A stretch of 9,410 nucleotides of DNA from Gemmatimonadota bacterium (GTDB lineage Bacteria > Orphanbacterota > Orphanbacteria > Orphanbacterales > Orphanbacteraceae). This document shows, piece by piece, positions 1 through 4,682 of this stretch. The DNA is taken from the NCBI GenBank assembly GCA_013002425.1, contig JABDJQ010000354.1, positions 1 to 9,410 on the forward strand. Reading direction: 5' to 3'. The notes under the pieces were generated by a model, which was not told the DNA's origin, made no database searches, and saw only the letters and a list, made by a program, of their open reading frames with translations. Each line of letters starts with the position of its first letter. The first letter of the stretch is position 1. A program made the translations under genes and the position numbers.

Positions 1-90
1 GTCGGACACTTTGCTGCGTATGAACCCGCGCAGGTCCCTGTGCATCGCGTCCCAGAGCTCGTCGGTCCGTTCGCGGTTTCGCGCGCTCAT
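1..90 (-). CDS. sigZ: RNA polymerase ECF sigma factor, SigZ-like (N-terminal 30 codons, cut by window edge)
   Basis: Reading the minus strand from the ATG at 90 gives 30 codons open to the window edge. They contain a segment reading ELWDAMHRDLRGFIRSKVSD. This resembles the start of sigma region 2 in SigZ-type ECF factors, where a hydrophobic/Trp-containing helix leads into a basic FIRxRVxD segment. A GGGAGTG ribosome-binding site lies just upstream of the ATG. The gene starts 11 bp after the stop of the ArsI/CadI-like gene, so the two are almost certainly co-transcribed. Its likely role is to direct RNA polymerase to a stress regulon; here that would probably respond to metals or metalloids, judging only from its neighbours. 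The promoter-recognition region 4 is outside the window, so family assignment rests on a short segment. Confidence 0.6.
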   Translation of the reverse strand, partial: MSARNRERTDELWDAMHRDLRGFIRSKVSD

Positions 91-101
91 CGCACTCCCG
101 T

Positions 102-686
102 TCAGCAGCATTGATCCTGCGTCGAAACGCTTACCTTCACGTTCTCGGTTCGCTCGAGATCGGAACAGCAGGTATCGTCGCAGCAGGGCGACTCAGCAGC
201 AGCCGGCTTTGCATCATCGCCCGTCACCGCTGATACGCCGGACTTGACGGACGCGTCACGCATGACGGGCGCGTCGGCATCGAGCACGACGAACACTTCC
301 CAGTCGTTGCCGTCGGGGTCTCTCGCCCACACTTTGTCCTGCACGGCATAGCAGCAGGTGGCTTCTGCTTCCACTTTCGTCGCGTACCCGGCTTCGTGCA
401 AGCGTTTCTGCGCCTGGGTCACCGCTTCGGTCGACTTCACCTGCACGCCGTAGTGCGTACCCGTGGAAACGACCTTCCGGTTCGCGAGCCGGGACGAGGT
501 GTGAATCGAGAGATTGACGGACGGCTCGGCGGGTTCGAACTTCGCGTAACCGGGCCGCACCTTGACGGGCGGCGCGCCGAGAAGCGTTTCGTAGAATGCG
601 AGCGAGGCGTCGAGATCGCGTACCGTGAACCCGACGTGAATGCGGCTCTCGCCTCTGAAATCGGCTGCTTTTCGTTCTTCGTTCAT
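102..686 (-). CDS. arsI: ArsI/CadI-family heavy-metal resistance metalloenzyme (vicinal oxygen chelate fold) with Cys-rich tail
   Basis: This 194-residue protein has a glyoxalase/dioxygenase (VOC) core at about residues 14-137. It carries the family signature around residues 110-133: a vicinal Cys pair C111-C112 followed by YAVQDKVW, DPDGN and WEVFVVL. Candidate Fe(II) ligands are H17, H78 and E130. The Cys pair-to-Glu spacing (19 residues) matches characterised ArsI C-As lyase, where the pair binds trivalent methylarsenical and the 2-His-1-Glu site cleaves the C-As bond. CadI (cadmium-induced) proteins share the same signature, so the substrate is unresolved. The tail (about 165-194) holds three more Cys pairs: 168-169, 173-174 and 193-194. 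The start ATG has AAAGGG about 8 bases upstream. It sits between the methyltransferase gene (78-bp gap) and the sigma-factor gene (11-bp gap). It is cytoplasmic, with no signal peptide. Confidence 0.88.
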   Translation of the reverse strand: MNEERKAADFRGESRIHVGFTVRDLDASLAFYETLLGAPPVKVRPGYAKFEPAEPSVNLSIHTSSRLANRKVVSTGTHYGVQVKSTEAVTQAQKRLHEAGYATKVEAEATCCYAVQDKVWARDPDGNDWEVFVVLDADAPVMRDASVKSGVSAVTGDDAKPAAAESPCCDDTCCSDLERTENVKVSVSTQDQCC

Positions 687-715
687 GGGATCGGCCCTTT
701 CATGTTCGTCGCAGG

Positions 716-731
716 GGGTGAGCGTTCACCC
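716..731. repeat. Perfect short inverted repeat in the gap before the ArsI/CadI gene
   Basis: The bases gggtga and tcaccc form a perfect 6-bp inverted repeat around a 4-base loop, in the 78-bp gap between the methyltransferase stop and the ArsI/CadI start. On the transcribed minus strand it would form a small GC-rich hairpin about 30 bases before the start codon. There is no following T-run, so it is not a classic intrinsic terminator. It could be a small operator, an RNA-stability hairpin or chance. No convincing -35/-10 pair is visible in the same gap. Confidence 0.35.
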
Positions 732-764
732 ATGCAGACGGCGAGGTCCGGGAAAAGACGCAGA

Positions 765-2060
765 TCATGATTCCAGGGCCGCGAGAAACGCGTACCGATC
801 GCCCCCTCTGAGCCGCGTCAGCACGAGGAAGCGGTCGCCCCCCTCGCGCAGCCGGAGCGACCGCCGCACGTCTTCGAGCCGCAGGTCGAAATTCTTGCGC
901 GTGAAATGGGCCGCGGTCACGCCGCGTTCCCTGAGCGCGGCTCGGAGCGGACCTGTCTTGTAAGGGAACGACGCCTCGATACGAAACACCTTGCCGGGGA
1001 ACGACCCGGGGGCGGGGCGGGCGGGCGTCCAGAGATAGCCGCCCGCACTCGTTGCCCGGGCGTCAGGGAACGGACACGCTTCATTGAAGTAGGCATCGAC
1101 GAGTCCGGCCTTGTAGAGCGAGACGTTCGGTTCGAGCAGCCGGCCGGAATCAGGCGCGCTCTCGAGCAGAGGCGTGGCACTGCCGCTCGCCGCGGACGGT
1201 GACCCCGATACAGGGCGGGCGGGCGGCTTCCGCTCGGGCTCCTGAAATGCGAAGCGTTCTCCATTATAGAGAAAGCGCGCTTCGCGGGAATGCGACTCAC
1301 CCGATAGCGCGTCGTCTGTTCGCAGTTCGAACAGCACTTCCTTGCACTCGGTCGAGTCGGCAAGCACGATCGCGCGCCGAACGTCCGGCAGGAGGCGCGC
1401 CCCCTCGGTCAGGTCACACATGGGCGATGCCTTCACGAGCACGGTCTTTGCCATCGCAAGCAGCGCGGGCGCGAGCGCGACGATGTCGGGACTGCCCTCG
1501 GCAAGACCGTACTTTCGCTTTCCCGATTCGTCGCGCCGGTCGGGATCGACGTACGCGAGATCGAAAGGCGGTCCTTCGTAGTCGCCTACGAAGTTCTCCG
1601 CGGTCGTATGCCGCACGTCGATGTTCGAAACGCCGAGGACGCGCATGTTGAACGCGGCCAGTTGCGCGAGGAGTTCATCGGGCTCGATGGAAACGACGCG
1701 GTCGAAGGAACGCGCGAGATGCACACTGTCGACGCCGAGCCCTGTCGTGAGGTCGAGGCACGCGCCCCCCTCCCATCCGCTCTTGAGACCGGCGATCGCT
1801 TCGGACGTCGCCTGCTCGAACGCGCGTCCCGTAAACAGACATCCGGCTTCGGCCCAGGCGGGGAGTTTCGCGCGCGCGCGCTTCCTGTACTTGATCTGCG
1901 TCGCGATGAGCGATGTGAGCGAGGCGTCCCCGTCAAATCCCGCGGCGCGCCTGCCTCCATGCGCAAGCGCGTACTTCGCCGGGTCCTCGTTCTCGTGTTC
2001 ACGGATCGTCGCAAGCGTGGCGGGGTCGATGAGCGCATGGAAATCGTCGACAGTCTTAAT
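765..2060 (-). CDS. PG_1098/THUMP-like class I SAM-dependent methyltransferase, probable ATT start
   Basis: The reading frame is open from about 2093 to the stop at 765. Counting from 2060, it encodes 431 residues. The N-terminal segment (about 1-100) resembles PG_1098-family proteins. SAM motif I (LDLTTGLGVDS) lies at about 102-112, an acidic motif II (SIEPDE) near 124-129, and VDPDRR at about 171-176, followed by a KASPMCDL strand near 210. A C-terminal THUMP-like/ferredoxin-like domain spans about 313-431, with AGLVD, FPGKVFRIE, RKNFDLR and a glycine-rich GGD turn. The family is thought to modify RNA, but the substrate is unknown. There is no ATG, GTG or TTG start before the GTG at 1724, which would delete motif I. 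An ATT at 2060-2058 overlaps the ZIP gene's TAA and has GGAAGGG (2074-2068) 7 bases upstream, so I choose it. The linker at about 275-310 is low in complexity. Confidence 0.8.
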   Translation of the reverse strand: MKTVDDFHALIDPATLATIREHENEDPAKYALAHGGRRAAGFDGDASLTSLIATQIKYRKRARAKLPAWAEAGCLFTGRAFEQATSEAIAGLKSGWEGGACLDLTTGLGVDSVHLARSFDRVVSIEPDELLAQLAAFNMRVLGVSNIDVRHTTAENFVGDYEGPPFDLAYVDPDRRDESGKRKYGLAEGSPDIVALAPALLAMAKTVLVKASPMCDLTEGARLLPDVRRAIVLADSTECKEVLFELRTDDALSGESHSREARFLYNGERFAFQEPERKPPARPVSGSPSAASGSATPLLESAPDSGRLLEPNVSLYKAGLVDAYFNEACPFPDARATSAGGYLWTPARPAPGSFPGKVFRIEASFPYKTGPLRAALRERGVTAAHFTRKNFDLRLEDVRRSLRLREGGDRFLVLTRLRGGDRYAFLAALES

Positions 2061-2784
2061 GCGCGTGCCCTTCCATGAAGAACATGGGGAGCATCATTGC
2101 GAGCACTCCGAGAAAGAGAAATACGAACGGGAGAGCGCGGTTGCCCGACTCCCTGTGAAGCTGCGGCAGAAGATCCGACGTGGCGATGCCGAGGAACGAG
2201 CCCGCGCTGAGGCCGATGGCGATCGCGAGCGCCTGTTCGCTGAGACCCTGCAGGAAGAAGAACGCGGCGACGGCCCCGATCGGAGTGGCGAGTGAAAAGC
2301 CGGCGATCATCCAGGCGGCGCGGTTTCGGGAATAGCCCGCCAGAAGCAGGATCGACGCGAGGCAGAACGCCGCGGGAATCTTGTGCACGGCGATGGCGGC
2401 GAAGACGCTCGGCGCGAGATGCTGGATGTGAAACGACGAGCCGACGGCCACGCCGTCGAGCAGGCTGTGAAACGTAATTCCCATGAACGCGGCGAGGCCG
2501 AACTTGTGAATGTGACAGCCGACCTCTTCGCACGGGTCGATCAAAAAGAACTTTTCGAGTACGAAGATCAGCAGGAAGCCGCCGAGGATCGGAATCCCGG
2601 CGCGTTCGCCGAGGGCGTGCCAGGTGAACGGCATCATGTGCAGGAACGCGGCCCCGAGCAGGATGCCGGCGCCCGCCGAAACGAAATACGTAACGCGGTT
2701 GCGCGACACTTTGCGAACGAGCGGCGCGGCGCCTCCGGCGAATGTGATCCCCGCGATCAGCGCGAGATAGAGAGTCATGGTCAT
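2056..2784 (-). CDS. ZIP-family divalent metal transporter
   Basis: This 242-residue, strongly hydrophobic protein has about eight membrane helices. The ZIP core is in TM4 and TM5: HSLLDG at 106-111 (the usual HNxxDG position) and HKIPAA at 134-139 (the usual H[EKN]xPEx position). The second motif lacks the acidic residue that normally helps form the binuclear metal site. The TM3-TM4 loop is short and carries C85, C90, H91 and H93 instead of a long His-rich stretch. ZIP proteins move Zn, Fe, Mn or Cd toward the cytoplasm. I place the start at the ATG at 2784, just before TM1; the ATG at 2778 is also possible. A longer version from 2886 would overlap the upstream SPFH gene and add a 34-residue polar extension unlike the family. 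It is 46 bp downstream of hflK, and the methyltransferase start overlaps its stop. Confidence 0.85.
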   Translation of the reverse strand: MTMTLYLALIAGITFAGGAAPLVRKVSRNRVTYFVSAGAGILLGAAFLHMMPFTWHALGERAGIPILGGFLLIFVLEKFFLIDPCEEVGCHIHKFGLAAFMGITFHSLLDGVAVGSSFHIQHLAPSVFAAIAVHKIPAAFCLASILLLAGYSRNRAAWMIAGFSLATPIGAVAAFFFLQGLSEQALAIAIGLSAGSFLGIATSDLLPQLHRESGNRALPFVFLFLGVLAMMLPMFFMEGHAH

Positions 2785-2830
2785 GGCGCGTTCGTCCCAG
2801 CCCCGCGGGCTATCGAATGATGCTAGAGGC

Positions 2831-3742
2831 TCATCGAATGAGCTTGAGGCCCATCGGCTGCGTTCTTCCGCCGGCGTCCACGGCATAGACTTCCGCGGAC
2901 GCGAGGACGCGCTCGAGCGTTTCGAGGTAGAGCCGTTCTTTCACGCCGACAGGCGCTTTCTGATATTCGCTCATCATCCTCGTGATCCGGTCTGCTTCGC
3001 CGCGCGCGATCTCGATCCGCCCTTCGCGATCGCCGCGTGACCTGGCAATCACGGCCACCGCCTCGCCGCGCGCGCGGGGTATGACTTCGTTCGCGTAGCC
3101 GTTCGCTTCGTTGATGGCGCGCTCGCGATCGGACTTCGCGTTCTGCACGTCCTGAAACGCGTCGATCACTTCCGGCGGCGGCTCGATCTTCTTGACCGTG
3201 GCGGAGACGATCGTGATCCCGCTTTCGTAGCTGCGAAGGATCTCCTGTGTGCCGCGCCGAATGCTCTCGAGAATCGCGGACCGTCCCGTCGTGAGCGCGT
3301 CGTCGACGGCCGTTTCCGAGAGCACGGTCGTGGCGACGGATTCCGCCGCCCGGCGTACGAGGAAATGAGGGTCTTCGATCCCGTACAGAATACGAAGCGG
3401 TTCGTCGACAACGTACTGAAGCACGAGTTCGAGCGACAGGATATTCGTGTCGCCGCTCAGGAACTCGGCGTCGGCGCTGGACGCGGTCTTGCCGGCCACG
3501 CGCTCGGCGATCTTGAAGCCGACGCTCATCTGATACGCCGAGGTCGTGCGGACGACGGCGCTTTTCGCGAACGGCCGCGGCGGCGCGAAGTGAATGCCGG
3601 GGGCAACGTGCGTCTTCCACGGCTTCCCGAGAAGCAGCACGACGCCTTCCTCGTCGCGGTCGACGGTAAAGATGCCGGACGCGACCCACGCGATCAGGGC
3701 GATCGTCAGCAGCACTCTGCCCCGGAAGAGCTTCGCGATCAT
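2831..3742 (-). CDS. hflK: HflK-like SPFH/band 7 membrane protein (free-standing copy)
   Basis: This 303-residue protein has one N-terminal membrane helix (about 10-25) and an SPFH domain (about 25-190). HflK-type signatures follow: SGDTNILSLELVLQY near 96-110, PPPEVIDAFQDV near 188-199, DRERAINEANGY at 205-216, VIPRARGEA at 220-228, and the C-terminal RLYLETLERVL at 270-280. HflK pairs with HflC in a large ring-like cage on the periplasmic face of the inner membrane that modulates FtsH proteolysis. This copy is the second HflK-type protein in the operon; the first is fused to the permease. It lacks the long Gly/Pro-rich cytoplasmic N-terminus of classical HflK. The start ATG has only a weak GGGGCG upstream and overlaps the end of a possible 13-codon leader. 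It lies 46 bp after hflC. Confidence 0.9.
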   Translation of the reverse strand: MIAKLFRGRVLLTIALIAWVASGIFTVDRDEEGVVLLLGKPWKTHVAPGIHFAPPRPFAKSAVVRTTSAYQMSVGFKIAERVAGKTASSADAEFLSGDTNILSLELVLQYVVDEPLRILYGIEDPHFLVRRAAESVATTVLSETAVDDALTTGRSAILESIRRGTQEILRSYESGITIVSATVKKIEPPPEVIDAFQDVQNAKSDRERAINEANGYANEVIPRARGEAVAVIARSRGDREGRIEIARGEADRITRMMSEYQKAPVGVKERLYLETLERVLASAEVYAVDAGGRTQPMGLKLIR

Positions 3743-3780
3743 TGCGCGCCCCGTTTCGTGATTGTGTCCGTGTATCGCAT
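3739..3780 (-). CDS. Possible 13-codon leader reading frame overlapping the hflK start
   Basis: In the 46-bp gap between hflC and hflK, an ATG at 3780-3778 opens a 13-codon frame (MRYTDTITKRGAQ). It stops at TGA 3741-3739, overlapping the hflK ATG as ATGA. GGAGG at the end of hflC is 12 bases upstream of this ATG, which is longer than ideal. Translation could couple hflK to hflC, given the weak ribosome-binding site of hflK. It may equally be chance; the peptide has no recognisable features. Confidence 0.2.
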   Translation of the reverse strand: MRYTDTITKRGAQ

Positions 3781-3788
3781 GACGGCGA

Positions 3789-4682
3789 TCAGCCTCCCCG
3801 TTTCGGGCCGTACATGAGCAGCTGCATGAGATCGGAGTCGCTCGGAATCACGATCGTCATGTTTTCATCCACGATCTTCTCGTACGACTCGAGCGTGCGC
3901 AGAAAGTCGTAGAAGCCGGGGTCTTTTCGAATGGCCTCGGCATAGATACGCGTCGCTTCGGCTTCGCCTTCGCCCCGAAATTCCGCGGCCTGGCGCTCCG
4001 CCTTCGCGAGAATCTCGCTGCTCTCGCGGTCGGCTTCGGCCCGGATCTTCGTCGCTTCTTCCTCGCCTTCGCTTCGGAATTTGCGCGCGATGCGCTGGCG
4101 TTCGGCGCGCATGCGCTGGAACACGGCCGACTGGTTCTGGTCGGGGAACGAAAGTCGCTTGAAACGAAAATCGACCACGTCGACGCCGTAATCACGCTCG
4201 ATCCGCTCGCGGCTCTTCTCGTGAATCGCGAGCGCCACTTCGGCGAGCCGCGCCTCGTCGGGATCGGTCGAAACGAGCGCCCCGAACGGCACGCTTCCGA
4301 GCGCGGCGCCGATCTCGGACGAAAGCACGTCCGTCATGCGCGACTCGGCCCCGGTCCTGGAGTAGACGCGCTGCAGATACTTGAGCGGGTCCTTCACGCT
4401 CCATGTCACGTAACCGCTCGTCACGACGTTCTTCTTGTCCTCGGTCAGAAACTCCGCGGGTGGAAGATCGAGAACGAGCATCCTCGCGTCGATCCGATTG
4501 ATCGAGAGCAGGAACTTGAGAGGATCGTAGTGGAGCCCGGGTTCGGTATGAATCGCCACCGGATTTCCGAACCGCGTCACGACGGCGTACTCCGTCACGT
4601 CGACGACGTAGAACCCGGACAGTAGAAAGAGCGCGAGCAGGACCAGCAGCGCGGGCATGATCCATCGTCTCGGCTGACTCAT
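3789..4682 (-). CDS. hflC: HflC-like SPFH/band 7 membrane protein
   Basis: This 297-residue protein has an N-terminal membrane helix (about 8-25), then an SPFH domain starting VVDVTEYAVVTRFGNP. HflC hallmarks are TEPGLHY at 46-52, RMLVLDLPPAEFLTEDKK at 67-84, a basic helix FQRMRAERQRIARKFRSEGE (188-207), a long charged coiled coil to about 245, and IYAEAIRKDPGFYDFLRTLESY near 246-267. This is close to full family length. HflC alternates with HflK in the cage around FtsH. The ATG at 4682 shares its A with the TGA of the upstream fusion gene. GGAGG sits 6 bases ahead, indicating tight translational coupling; a GTG one codon earlier is possible. The canonical hflK-hflC order is kept here, with the permease-HflK fusion occupying the hflK position. 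Confidence 0.92.
   Translation of the reverse strand: MSQPRRWIMPALLVLLALFLLSGFYVVDVTEYAVVTRFGNPVAIHTEPGLHYDPLKFLLSINRIDARMLVLDLPPAEFLTEDKKNVVTSGYVTWSVKDPLKYLQRVYSRTGAESRMTDVLSSEIGAALGSVPFGALVSTDPDEARLAEVALAIHEKSRERIERDYGVDVVDFRFKRLSFPDQNQSAVFQRMRAERQRIARKFRSEGEEEATKIRAEADRESSEILAKAERQAAEFRGEGEAEATRIYAEAIRKDPGFYDFLRTLESYEKIVDENMTIVIPSDSDLMQLLMYGPKRGG

Noticed and set aside
716..731. Intrinsic terminator between the methyltransferase and ArsI/CadI genes.
   Set aside because: The 6-bp hairpin has no following T-run and the genes remain closely spaced, so I kept it only as an inverted repeat.
765..1724. Methyltransferase starting at GTG 1724.
   Set aside because: This start would remove SAM motif I and the conserved N-terminal region that is open and family-like up to about 2060.
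1868..1881. Alternating CG run as a possible Z-DNA or regulatory element.
   Set aside because: It lies inside the methyltransferase coding region and is explained by Ala/Arg codons (GCG and CGC).
1586..2533. Minus-strand open frame of 315 codons overlapping the methyltransferase and ZIP genes.
   Set aside because: It is composed almost entirely of Arg/Ser/Pro-rich sequence and conflicts with two genes carrying recognisable motifs.
2785..2886. ZIP gene starting at ATG 2886.
   Set aside because: It would overlap the end of hflK by 56 bases and add a polar, non-membrane extension unlike ZIP N-termini; the ATG at 2784 sits right before the first helix.
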